Shown here: positions 45,201 through 55,279 of the stretch, in pieces
Position numbering within the stretch: position 1 is the first letter of the stretch
Layout: every line of letters begins with the position of its first letter
From: Cryptomeria japonica
Lineage: Eukaryota > Streptophyta > Pinopsida > Cupressales > Cupressaceae
Length of the DNA stretch: 64,000 bases
Direction: 5' to 3'
Assembly: GCF_030272615.1 (NCBI RefSeq)
Contig: NC_081406.1
Location: forward strand, 396,200,439 to 396,264,438
Program-made: the position numbers and the translations under genes
The notes under the pieces: generated by a model
What the model saw: only the letters and a program-made list of their open reading frames with translations
Databases searched by the model: none
Told to the model about the DNA's origin: nothing

Positions 45201-46394
45201 AAACTTATGGAGCATGATGTAGAGTTGCTTGAGGGAGTGCCTTCTTATGTCTATGGGAAGAACATCAAAATTGTCAGGGATACAGAGCCCTTGGCCCAAT
45301 TGTCTCCTCAATCTATTTCTAATTTTTTTCCAGTTGACTCCCCCAGAGAAGAATATCCTCCTGGATTTGAAGGTGGTGTGCAATTGTATTTGATGACAGG
45401 ACAATACAATGTCCAGGATGCTGGATATATAAGGATATTTGAACATTTTCATTGCTGACAATGATTTCATTTCCTCTAGAGAGTTCAATAGATTTTTATG
45501 CTAGCATAAAGGAATACAAGTTAGGAATGCTATGAAAGAGAAAATAGAGGAAGAACAAGTCCAAAGGTTACAAGAAGAGGAGGACCTTGCTATGATGGAA
45601 ATGACACCTAAGAAAGGAAGGTAGCTACTCAAGGATGCTAGTGTGCTAATCTACTGAGGGTGGGATATGAGGTTTGCATTACTGTTTGAGAGTTTCCTTA
45701 AGAAGCAATACCCCAACAAGAAGATCATGACAGATGAGATTGACAAGATCTTTATGGGCTCAGGCTACGATCTAGATCAAAAGGCTCTCATGATGTGGGC
45801 CTTGTATCCAAAGGACAAGAGACCCATACTTGTTGATACAGAGCAAGATTTTGGCCACTTGATGATCCAGCAAGTTGGGAAAACTGATCCCAGAATCATA
45901 GCCAGTTTGAACTTGGATGTAGCAAAACTAAATCAGGAGCAGACAAAGTTTTTGGTTAAGGAGAATAGGACTTTCAAAGGCTTGTATGAGAAAGCTACTG
46001 AAGAAATCTAGAGGCTACAAGGACAGTTGTCACAGAAGACACCTATTATGGGGTAATATGAACTAGATATGGGTTTTCAACCCAACCTAAGGGTCTTAGA
46101 TGCTATATTCAATGCTACCTACTGGAGGATAAAGGCTGAAAAGTTAGCAAAGCAATTAACCAGTGCCCAACAAAAGATGAACAAATTGGCAAATGATGTC
46201 ATTGAGCACAAGTTCAAAGCTATGTTGCCACATGCTAACCAATATTGGAAAGTATACACAGGGACTGTGAAAGCTCTAAAAGAGCATGAGAGATTAAAGG
46301 AAAGATTGCAAGATGTATTGAAGGACAATGAGGCCATGATTGTAGAAGAAAGAGTTCAATGGGACCAATACCTGATAGAGTATGACAAATACAT
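42268..46394 (+). repeat. 3' LTR of element I (first 4.1 kb; cut by G)
   Basis: Begins TGAGCATCATATTTAAAAAA and parallels 21901 to about 26000. It retains an 89-bp segment (about 44372-44460) lost from the left copy, and more intact CG dinucleotides in the ATCGA words. Element G starts at 46395 after TACAT (46390-46394); the rest of this LTR would lie beyond G. Confidence 0.78.
43463..46389 (+). pseudogene. Second copy of the LTR-borne coding region in element I
   Basis: Same protein as 23089-26275, again broken but at different places (about 43705, 44439, 44560-45060, 45458, 45625, 46011). It preserves a 194-codon stretch (43855-44439) with YDYMGEPILLITREIVDTVF and WLFDFSTYLVDAINHGLEKL, which the left copy has partly lost by deletion. 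Shared reading sense but different stops mean that the common ancestor was more intact than either copy. Confidence 0.62.
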
Positions 46395-46684
46395 TGTAAT
46401 GCCCTGCAAGGAAACCCCTGAGGGATAAAGCTAAAACACACAAATGGAGTGCAAATATTTTTTTTTCAATAAGACATAACATTAAGATACATTGAGTTGT
46501 CTAAAGCATTGATAACATAGTGGAACACTAAACAAACCTAAGGAGTTTCCCAACGTGATTACGTAACTTAACACCTAACTCAACTCGCGACATTTGATCC
46601 AATTAAGAAGGTTATCTTAATTACATGTTATTACTTAAAACATGGATATAATTTGTTCAGTAAATTAAAATAATAGATAATAGG

Positions 46685-47205
46685 ATGCGTTCATCCATTA
46701 AGGTTGAAGATGAGGCTAACATGAGGAAATTTACCCATTAAAGTTAAAACATATATAACATGTGAAGGTTCATCCATTAGAGTTACAATTAGATAACATG
46801 ATGAGATCTCCCATTATAGTTAAAATATAGCTAATATGACGAAGTTCATATATTAAGGTTAAAATGTAAATAACATAATGAAGTTCATCCATTAGGGTTA
46901 AAATATAGATAACTTGATGAGTTCATCCATTATAGTTAAAATAAAGCTAATATGATGAAGTTCATTTATTAAGATTAAAATGTAAATGACTAAATGAGTT
47001 CATCCATTATAGTTAAAATATAGCTAATAAGATGAAGTTCATTTGTTAAGGTTAAAAATGCAAATAACCAAATGAATTCATCCATTATAGTTAAATTATA
47101 GCTAGTAAGATGAATTTCATTTATTGAGGTTAAAAATGTAGATAACAAAATGAAGTTCATCCATTAGAATTACAATTTAGGGAACATGATGAGTTCATCC
47201 AGTAA
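46685..47205. repeat. Minisatellite of about 40 bp, 13-14 units, in the LTR of G
   Basis: Imperfect units of the form TTCATCCATTATAGTTAAAA followed by TATAGCTAATATGATGAAG recur in tandem. The matching array in the right LTR (about 61210-61655) lacks two units present here near 47037-47116. Confidence 0.85.
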
Positions 47206-48660
47206 TTTTTAACCATTCATTACGTTCAATTTTGCATTAAATACATGCCATGCACCTTGTTCCAAAATGCACTTTAAATTTCATCATAACTAGCGAGATC
47301 CTTTCAAGCATACTTATTTTCACTAACATTAACAGAATACATTCCTCCATGATCCATTCGATTTCATTTAAGAGATGACTGCATACATGCATTTACGATA
47401 AATTTCATCTAATCCACTTATACATTCTATCAAAATGCCATCCATACATGCTAACGCTAAACATGAAACATAAGAATAAAAGCATCACATAACACCAAGA
47501 TGGTATCGGAGTTCACCCCTAAAGGGCTACATCTTCGGGTTTTCTCAACAACGAGACCCCTCTGATCATTAAATAAGTTAAGAATACATAAGGTTCGCAT
47601 CATTTATAATCCTTCCATTTAGGTGAACATAACCAATATACAAATGACCACTTCGGTCAATAAAAACATAAATGATCCCTACATAGAAACAGATCCAACT
47701 GAACATATTAAAAGCAAATACAAAGGTCCATTACCTGACGGTACTCTAACTAGAGACCTGACCAACTATGGTCAACCACAAATCAACACTCAACACTCGC
47801 ATAAAGGACGAGACCAATTATCACACCATCACAAGGCAACAACCAAACTAGAGACCAGAGACATAAACAGGTACCCCAAATCAAACAAACGACAGGGTCC
47901 AAACAAACCTATCAAGGCCTTGCCATTACTTAAAAAAAAGAGAATACATAAATTAAACTTGTAATATTACCATTTGTCTATTTCACAATACCGAGGAAGA
48001 ATATAACTAAACCATTTATTTTGCTAAATGAAGATATCATTAACTTACCAATTTTCCAATCGATGAATTATTCAATTTATGATAATTCTAATAGCATATC
48101 ATTTAAGTTTTTAGAATATTCAATGATGAACATTTCATTTTTCAATTACTTATATATTTTAGTATTCCATTTCTAAAGTTCCCAGATGACCTATATCATT
48201 CAAATCGAAAAATAATATATTCCTAAATAATGTATTATTTAAAAATCACCAAATAATAAACATATTTTATTTCCAAAAAAATTCCAATAAAAAATATTAT
48301 TCTATCTAACCCCAAAAGATACTTCCTCATTAAGACTGATACCCAAATTAAATATTAATCATTATATATTTAAAATCCCCTCGATAATTAAATACAAACA
48401 ATTAATAATTTAATAGTACACAATTTCAAATTAAATATTATTTAATATATATACATATATATATATATATATTAATCTCCATTAATAAAATATATATTAA
48501 TAATAATTTAATATTACACAAGTAAATATTAATTAATATATAAATATTAATCTTCATTAATAACATATATATTAATAATATTTAATTTCTAATTAAAAAC
48601 TATATATAAAAACTTTAAATTATATATATATATATATATTTATGACTAAAAAGAAATAGT

Positions 48661-48921
48661 TAAAAAAGGGGGGGGGAAGGGCAGTCGTGGGCCCACCTCC
48701 CATCCATGGGAGTGGGGCGGTCATGCCCTAGCTGTGGGATTGTGGCCGCCGCGGGGGATGCAAGTCCCTCGGCTTCCACACAGTGGACGTGGGGAAGCCT
48801 GCGGCCACCTCAGGGTCGCAGGACCCTGCGGCCACATGGTGGTTGCGACCACCCTGCGGATGCAGGGCTCTGTGACCACCAATATGGTTGCAGACCCCGC
48901 GAGCTATGGACTGCGTAGGGG
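48661..48921. other. GC-rich island with clustered perfect hairpins in the LTR of G
   Basis: An abrupt change from AT-rich sequence. It holds CTCCCAT-CC-ATGGGAG (48698-48713), AGGGTC-GCAG-GACCCT (48812-48827), GGTGGT-TGCG-ACCACC (48838-48853) and CCCTGC-GGAT-GCAGGG (48852-48867). The last three have the same 6-4-6 geometry. Across D the GC-rich stretch continues to about 56510. Open frames here on both strands overlap one another and look like a base-composition effect, not genes. Confidence 0.8.
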
Positions 48922-50085
48922 TGTTGGAATAATGATATATTTGTCATTAGTGAATAACACTTAGTGAAAACACTTATTCGATTTTGAATGCTTACCGAGC
49001 TCATCACTCAGTCCACAGCCTATACCAAGCATTCGGTAAAGCTTACCGATTAAACAGTTCATACCGAGCAGTAAGACTCTTACCGAGCATATGAGACAAA
49101 CAGCAGTAACCGAGAAGTCAGTTCTTACCGAGTTACCAGTGGTTACCGAGTGTCACTACATCTACCGAGTCACCACAGCTACCGAGTTCCAAGCTACACT
49201 TCGGGACTAGTATGGACCGAGCTTCTACTCTTACCGAGAGCATGACGATGCCGAGTATTGTAGTGGACGCCGTGTATCAGAAGATCACCGAGCCAGCTTG
49301 AGGAACCGAGTATCTACCGACTCAGTAATATTTTGTTCACCTATGTAAGGCCGACTTAAGAATGAGTTTATGTTATTAATTTGTATGAAGCCGACTTTAT
49401 GAAATGTAATGTAATTATGGACGGTATATATATGTGATGTATTATACCATCTGTAATTAGTAATAAAAAAAAAGAAAATGTAAGATGTATGAATATGCGA
49501 AATTAGAAAGAGCAGAGCAGAAACTGCATTAAGGCAGCAGACCAGAACATTTTCGCAGAGTCAGTAAAGGAGCAGAATCGACATATCTATCTCAGAAGGA
49601 GATCAATACTCAAAGGATCTTATCAGCAATAAAGTTGTAAGTCAAGATCTACTGTTTCATCCTAACAGTTGAATCAGTTTGTAAATCCTTTAACCAGGTA
49701 GACTTAACAGTCTTTTGTAAATCTCTTAACCGAGTGCATGCTTCATTGTATGTTTGTAAATCCTCTAACAAGGTGGACCTAGCAGTCCAAATTTGCTTCT
49801 AACAGGGCAGATCATCATAAGTGATCATTATAAGCCTTAACCGGCCAACTTTTACTGCAGTACCAAAGTTTTGTGGGTACCATCCCCACCCCAGTTTTAC
49901 TTTCTATTTGGAAGGTTTCTGGGTCACCAAATCTTTGTGTTAAGTGTTATACTTTCATGCATACAGTAGATTAAATGAATGAATGGTTTAATATATGCAA
50001 GTGCAGAAATGAATTAAAAGTTTTAAGTGTTACTGATTCACCCCTCCCCTCTCAGTAACTTGGTTAGTCCTGAATATTTTCAACA
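48922..50085 (+). repeat. 5' LTR of element D
   Basis: Contains 13 exact ACCGAG words, all on the sense strand and mostly in its first 400 bp. An AATAAAAAAAAAG stretch lies near 49461. A CT-TAAC-GG motif array runs 49671-49860, followed by the hairpin GTGGG...CCCAC (49873-49889). The promoter should lie in this LTR but I cannot place a TATA box with confidence; GGTATATATATG at about 49433 is a candidate. Confidence 0.92.
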
Positions 50086-50087
50086 AT

Positions 50088-50099
50088 TGGTATCAGAGC
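50088..50099 (+). promoter_or_regulatory. Primer binding site of element D
   Basis: TGGTATCAGAGC, 2 bp after the LTR end, complementary to initiator-Met tRNA. Confidence 0.93.
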
Positions 50100-50149
50100 C
50101 TTGTGGTTCTCAGAGTAAAAGTTTGACAGCTTGAGAAAAGATCAAGACA

Positions 50150-51208
50150 ATGGAGATATTTAGACTTGACAAAGCTATTGAGAATGAAAAGCTAGATCTG
50201 GAAATGGCCATAGCACAACTCAAAGAAGCAAGAGAACATCTTTCCCAATCCCTAAAAAGAAGAAAGGAACTAGCAAAAGAAATAAATGATCATGAGTATG
50301 TTGAAACAAAAATTGAAGATCTCTTTCCTACAAGTAGTTCAAATGAAGTAGATGAAGCAAACAATGCAATCAAAGAACTCCTAGAAAAGAATGGATTACT
50401 GCAAAAAGAAGTAAGGATGCTAAGAAGAGAATAGTAAATTCAGTCCGCAAGATTTTGTGAAATCCTGGAACAAAGGAATAAAATGCAAAATGAAATAGAA
50501 GGAAGAAGCAATGAAATTGTACAGCATGAAGATCTCACCGAGCAACTCTCCAATGCAAATGAAGAGATCAGAATTCTCAAAGAACAGAATGAAAGTTTAA
50601 AAAATGAGCTAGATATTCAAAATGAAAGGATGATGAAAATTCAAATAGACTTGGATCAATTAAATGAGAAAAATCTTCACAAACAAAAGGATAAAGCCGG
50701 TCTTGGTTACAGTGAAGAAGGTGAATCTTCCGAGCAAGGTAGCCGAAGAAATCAAAGACCTACATGCAATTACTGTGGTAAGATAGGTCACACATCAAAC
50801 AAATGTTGGAGCAATGGAAAGACAAGATTCAAAGGCAAATGCTACAACTGTAATCAGCATGGTCACAAGGCTAGTGAATGCAAGGAGAAACCAAAATTTG
50901 AAGGCAAATGTCACAAATGCAAGAAACAAGGTCACAAAGCATCAGAATGTAGAACAAAGATATTCACTCCAGCAGAACAAATTGTCAAAGCAATATTTGG
51001 TTGGGATTACAATACCTGGTGCAGATGTCATTATTGTGGAGAATATGGACACATTGGGTTAAATTGTACAAGGCATCATCTAAGGAAGAAAGATACAACC
51101 ATAAGATGTTATACATGCACTGAACTCGGACATATAGCCAAGAACTGCATGAACACAAAGAAGGTTGAAGATGAAAAGAAAGCTAAAGCTGACAACATTT
51201 GGAAATAG
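50150..51208 (+). pseudogene. Element D ORF1: coiled coil with five CCHC zinc knuckles (two adjacent stops)
   Basis: ATG 50150 (MEIFRLDKAIENEKLDLEMA) opens 352 codons in one frame, interrupted only by TAG-TAA at 50432-50437, each one C-to-T change from a Gln codon. Residues 1-180 are charged heptads. Five knuckles follow at about residues 206-335: CNYCGKIGHTSNKC, CYNCNQHGHKASEC, CHKCKKQGHKASEC, CHYCGEYGHIGLNC and CYTCTELGHIAKNC. All CCHC ligands are kept. An ATG at 50483, just after the stops, could restart a 241-residue protein with all knuckles. Nucleic-acid binding is expected from the family; a Gag role is inferred from its position. Confidence 0.85.
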
Positions 51209-51708
51209 ATGAGACAGCAGTGGGTTCCTAAATCTACCGAGCAGGATAAATCATGCAATGGTCCTATCACTCAAGAATTGGGTGACCCCACCATTACAAA
51301 TTAGATCCATTAAAGAAGATAAGGAACTGCATCTTTAAAGCTTTACCATAAGCAGTTCTAAAATACAAAAGCATAATCGATGAAATCAGTATTTCCGATA
51401 CATACAGAAAAGTCACTTACCGAGTTGAATGTTACCGAGCATGGTAAAACTGTAGACCTTACCGAGTTAGGTCAGAAATAAGAACACCGAGTTAGGTCAG
51501 TCTTACCGAGCAATCGCTAAAGTCATTAAGTCATCTCACCTACCCACTTATCGAGCATTAATGACAGAATTTTAATAAAAAGGGCAAAATCGACTTCATT
51601 CTTCACCGCGTTATTCAGCATTCGAAGAGATTAGGTTTTCAAAGTGCTTAAGGAGATTTAAGATGAATTTGCAGTGAAGAATCTAAAAGGAACTCAGGTC
51701 ATTCAGCA
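51209..51708 (+). other. Leader of ORF2 in element D, with ACCGAG repeats
   Basis: A 500-bp region without a gene. Between about 51415 and 51520 ACCGAG occurs five times in sense orientation, as in the LTR. How ORF2 is expressed from here (internal promoter, splicing or reinitiation) is not visible. Confidence 0.6.
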
Positions 51709-54700
51709 ATGACTTCTACTAGCACAACCAGCAGGAGCAAGGCGAAGAAGACTTCCAATATGTTAGTGAAAGGAGTTAAATGGACAGCGCCAAACTTCAA
51801 ACTCGTTCCAGCGATCGCAGAATCACTCGACCCAAGTGGAGCACAGTCCAGAATTCCTTCCAAGGTACTTCTCATCAATGACATTCGTACTCATTTCAAA
51901 TGCACTATTCAAGAGTTAGGAACTTTGGAAATGGACAATGCCCTAGATCAGCTATGTGTTGACAAAACCCTGAAACCCGAGCATAGACATTTGGAAATCA
52001 AAGGCTTGACCCATATCCCACACCTACCAAGAAACTTTCAAGTAAAATGGATTAGGTATGTATTGAGCCGTGTACATAATGGGCAACTTTGGTTAGATCA
52101 ACCTATCTTAATAACAAAGAAGATGATTCATAGAATCACAGGATTACCGATGTCAGACAGAGCAAAATCCACCAAAACCCTAGGTCAGGACGAACTGCAG
52201 GAGTTAACTCAAGCCGAATGGGATGGTAGAGGAATGAAAATTAACAATGTATCTGATGTTGAACTTAAATTTGGTATTATTATCATTGCATATAAGCTGT
52301 ATAGTTCTAGTAGGCTAAATAGTGTGGCATGTGAGGCGGTAGACCTTGCCTACAAGGTAGTAAAGAAGAACATGGATTTTGACCTAGCAGAGGTATTACT
52401 ACAACAATTCAACAAGAACATGGACAGTATAAGGACATCAAATAATAATCCATGCAAATTTGGTTCTTTGTTGATTTGTATATTTTTCTATGTACAAAAC
52501 TTTTTCCCTTCTAAAGGCACGGTAGTATGGAGGAAGGATACTCCAATTTTGTATCAGATAAATGAGTTTATAGCAGAAATAGGTCAGAATTTTGAGATAG
52601 TAATGGATAATTATTTTGAAGAATTTAAGGACAAAATGAACAACAGGTTCAGGATTCCTCCTAAGTTGGTAAAAGATTACAAGGATGATATATGCTTCAT
52701 GGTAGACTGTGATAAAGTTTACATCCAGGCAGCCATACCCCGAGTGGCATGGGTAAAACCATTACCCTATGAAATTAACATAGATGAAGCAAGGGATATA
52801 ATAGAAGCCCTGATAAATGAGCCAGCCATTCCCAACACCCCTGCATTTGGCACTTATGATGAGGCCAAAGCCAGAATTGAGCTTGAAAACAAGCTTCCAA
52901 AGGCCACCACTAGTACCAAGAGGAAGGCAGCTAAAATAGAGGAATCAGAAGAGGAATCAGAGGAGGAAACAGAAACATCAAAGAAGAAAGGCAAAGTAGT
53001 AATCACAAAGCCCAAACCTAAAACTGTAGTGTTCACAAGGAAAACCAGAAAAGGGCAGAAAGAAAGTGAAATTCTATTCAGGAGACCCCCTCCTACCTTC
53101 GAAGAAAAATTGAAGCAGTTGGAACAAGGATCTGGCATGGCTAACTTCAAGGCACTGAGGTATGAAAACAGATCAGATGCAGAAAAGATGCAGATCGAGG
53201 AGCTTTTACTGAATAAAATGAGAAAATGGAAATATACCCCAGATGATATCAGCTCTCAAATTCCAAATGAGCTTCTAGTCAGGATTAGACCAAGATGGAC
53301 TTCAGCAGTGCAAACTGTCAAAGACATTTATGCACAAACCTTGAAACAGTTGTTACCTAACCTGACATATAAAGAAGTAAAAGAGGCATTAAAGAAGAAT
53401 GAACACCAAATGACACTTAGGTTTCATACCTTCTTAGTTCTCTCCAAGCAGATAGAAGCAATAGTAAATAATGCCACAATTGTGTGGAAAAGGATATATA
53501 ATCTGCCAATGCCATCTGACCCCACGGTAACAACTGAGGGTGAAAAAGAAGAGGATGAAGAGGATGAAGAGAAGGAAGAAGAAAAAGCAGCTGAGGAAGA
53601 AGGAGACACGGTAATCATAAGTGAAGAAGAAGAAGGTGACACGGTGATAATAGGTGATGAAGAAGATGATCCTGAACAGGTAGCAACAAAAGTCATTGCA
53701 TCTCTTCCTCACTCACCGCAGAAAGGCGTTGCATCATCAGCTTCAGCCAACAGGATTGTGAGCACAGTAGCTACATCTATTGCTCAATCCTTGCCAATCA
53801 CCTCTCAGCTCCAGACTCCAATAGTTACCTCATCCACCGAGCTGCAGAGCATGTCATTATCTACCGAGATGCAGAGTGTTGCTTCTATCGAGCAACAAGT
53901 GATTTCTTCAGTCACCGAGGTCACAACTTCTCCTGCAGCATGTATAGTAAGTTTTGCAACCTCTCCAGTTTTGACACATTCTTTTGCACCTATCAGCACT
54001 CCTGCATGTACATCAATTTTGGAAACAGTCGGTACATCCATGAGTCTTCCTATTCCAGTTATAATAGCTAGTCCAACCTTATCAACCATTGTAACTACAT
54101 CAAAAGATAAGGAAGTAAGCACAGAAGTAATACAAAAGACACCTTTAAAACTTTTGCTTACCGGCAAGGCTATAGAGGAAGATATAGATCTGGATAAAGA
54201 GATTTTCATACCACAAATAGACCTCAATACTGCATCAATTGATGAAATGAGATTGATCAGCCAGATGTTAGAACAGAAAGAAAAAGAAAAACAATTAAGA
54301 AGTGAGAGAGACAGGGAATTCAACATCATAAATGGTGCAAAGACCATTCTTACAGATGCCTTAGGCATAAAAGTTGATCCCTCTCAACACATTTTGCTAC
54401 AACTCAAAGAGGCTGTGAATAGATTCAATGAGGACTCATCAGGAGAAGAGAAACTGATAGAACGAACCGAGAAGAAATTTGATAACAAGGTGCTTGAGCA
54501 CATTGCTCAGCAGATAGCAATAAAACAAGTAGAATTGACCACTATTTTGGCCAAGTTAGAAAATTCTTTCAATAATGTAACTTCATTCTTTGCAAAGTTA
54601 TGTGATGTCACCGAGTTCACAAAAGGAATCAGAGATCAACTGAAGAAAGTTGATGATGATCTGAAAGCAAGTGCACGACAGTTGCAGCTTGACCCCAGCT

Positions 54701-55029
54701 CAAGCTTAACTCACCATTCAAAAATCAGAGTCCTATCAGATAAGCAATCAGAATTGCTTAGGGAAGATGTAAGGATCCGGTCTACATTATTAGATATTCA
54801 GAATATGATCCTTCCTAACATGGATACAATGCAGAAACACATTACACATTCCAAAACATTGATCCATGATAACAGTTTTTCAGTTGCAGAGCATGTAATT
54901 GAACTATCAGCCAAAGTTCAAGTTGCATTGTCTATTTGCACAATTTTGCAAGAAAATTGGGATAAGACCTTGGCTCATATCAAACAGGTATACTCAGAGT
55001 TTATCTCACGCTTTAATATCTCTATTTGA
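51709..55029 (+). CDS. Element D ORF2: intact 1106-residue protein of unknown function
   Basis: It is the only long uninterrupted gene in the window (ATG 51709, TGA 55027-55029). The N-terminal half (about residues 35-370) is globular: IPSKVLLINDIRTHFKCTIQ, LWLDQPILITKKMIHRITGL (about 125-146) and LLICIFFYVQNFF (about 253-265) are shared with A, C and, more weakly, the element I LTR protein. Lys/Arg clusters (STKRKAAK, SKKKGK, TRKTRKGQK; about 403-450) look like nuclear signals. An acidic run with GDTVII twice (about 607-655) and a Ser/Thr/Val-rich linker to about 810 follow. The C-terminus (about 830-1106) is helical. No polymerase, integrase, protease or zinc finger is seen. A distant link to plant mobile-domain-like proteins is possible but unproven. 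Confidence 0.9.
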   Translation: MTSTSTTSRSKAKKTSNMLVKGVKWTAPNFKLVPAIAESLDPSGAQSRIPSKVLLINDIRTHFKCTIQELGTLEMDNALDQLCVDKTLKPEHRHLEIKGLTHIPHLPRNFQVKWIRYVLSRVHNGQLWLDQPILITKKMIHRITGLPMSDRAKSTKTLGQDELQELTQAEWDGRGMKINNVSDVELKFGIIIIAYKLYSSSRLNSVACEAVDLAYKVVKKNMDFDLAEVLLQQFNKNMDSIRTSNNNPCKFGSLLICIFFYVQNFFPSKGTVVWRKDTPILYQINEFIAEIGQNFEIVMDNYFEEFKDKMNNRFRIPPKLVKDYKDDICFMVDCDKVYIQAAIPRVAWVKPLPYEINIDEARDIIEALINEPAIPNTPAFGTYDEAKARIELENKLPKATTSTKRKAAKIEESEEESEEETETSKKKGKVVITKPKPKTVVFTRKTRKGQKESEILFRRPPPTFEEKLKQLEQGSGMANFKALRYENRSDAEKMQIEELLLNKMRKWKYTPDDISSQIPNELLVRIRPRWTSAVQTVKDIYAQTLKQLLPNLTYKEVKEALKKNEHQMTLRFHTFLVLSKQIEAIVNNATIVWKRIYNLPMPSDPTVTTEGEKEEDEEDEEKEEEKAAEEEGDTVIISEEEEGDTVIIGDEEDDPEQVATKVIASLPHSPQKGVASSASANRIVSTVATSIAQSLPITSQLQTPIVTSSTELQSMSLSTEMQSVASIEQQVISSVTEVTTSPAACIVSFATSPVLTHSFAPISTPACTSILETVGTSMSLPIPVIIASPTLSTIVTTSKDKEVSTEVIQKTPLKLLLTGKAIEEDIDLDKEIFIPQIDLNTASIDEMRLISQMLEQKEKEKQLRSERDREFNIINGAKTILTDALGIKVDPSQHILLQLKEAVNRFNEDSSGEEKLIERTEKKFDNKVLEHIAQQIAIKQVELTTILAKLENSFNNVTSFFAKLCDVTEFTKGIRDQLKKVDDDLKASARQLQLDPSSSLTHHSKIRVLSDKQSELLREDVRIRSTLLDIQNMILPNMDTMQKHITHSKTLIHDNSFSVAEHVIELSAKVQVALSICTILQENWDKTLAHIKQVYSEFISRFNISI

Positions 55030-55279
55030 GTTATCTATTCTTTGGCATTATTGTCAAAAAGGGGGAGAATATGAAACATATTATTAGAGACAAGGGGAGA
55101 ATGTAAATAACAATTGGTATAGAGATAAGTATAGAATCATATGTATATTCTATGGGGGAGTTATGTACAGTGAGATATACAGGTATATACAGCAATCTAC
55201 AATTGGTATCAATTTTGAAGAATCAAGTCAGCATGACAGATTCATTTTTGTCTCATAAGTGTTTTTGTCACTAATGCCA

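Larger units (their letters stand above)
21901..46394 (+). mobile_element. Element I: Tat-like Ty3/gypsy element with 6.3-kb LTRs
   Basis: A direct repeat begins TGAGCATCAT at 21901 and at 42268. The left copy runs to 28171, just before a primer-site-like TGGCGACTCTGCTGGGGAC (28175-28193). Gag, protease, an archaeal-type RNase H, reverse transcriptase, RNase H and integrase follow on the plus strand, with integrase ending about 140 bp before the right repeat. This layout identifies the repeats as LTRs. The right LTR is entered by G at 46395 and its remainder is outside the window. GTTGT (21896-21900) would be the left target duplication. I see no purine-rich tract before 42268, which weakens the case slightly. 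H splits gag. All genes are broken. Confidence 0.78.
46395..48921 (-). repeat. 3' LTR of element G, left segment (before D)
   Basis: 2527 bp up to the D insertion. It contains a roughly 40-bp minisatellite (46685-47205), AT-rich sequence without genes (47206-48660, with (TA)n near 48450 and 48625) and a GC-rich island (48661-48921). The first 1.87 kb is matched by 60915-62692. Confidence 0.78.

Noticed and set aside
21901-46394. Reading the two 4.1-kb repeats as a segmental duplication of a host gene
   Set aside because: They frame a primer site and gag-pol in one orientation; LTRs explain both copies. The lack of a clear polypurine tract before 42268 keeps some doubt.
46685-47205. CRISPR-like or satellite array
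   Set aside because: Units are imperfect, directly adjacent without spacers, and repeated in the other LTR of G; it is an LTR minisatellite.
47623-47964. 113-codon plus-strand frame in the LTR of G
   Set aside because: The copy in the other LTR (about 62075-62400) has stops and indels that do not respect the frame; no motif.
48706-48964. Overlapping GC-rich reading frames of 65-76 codons
   Set aside because: Both strands are open because of base composition and they run into the D LTR; no motif supports a gene.
51709-55029. Treating ORF2 of D as a host gene flanked by repeats
   Set aside because: It lies between matched LTRs with target duplications, and broken relatives occupy the same position in A, B and C.
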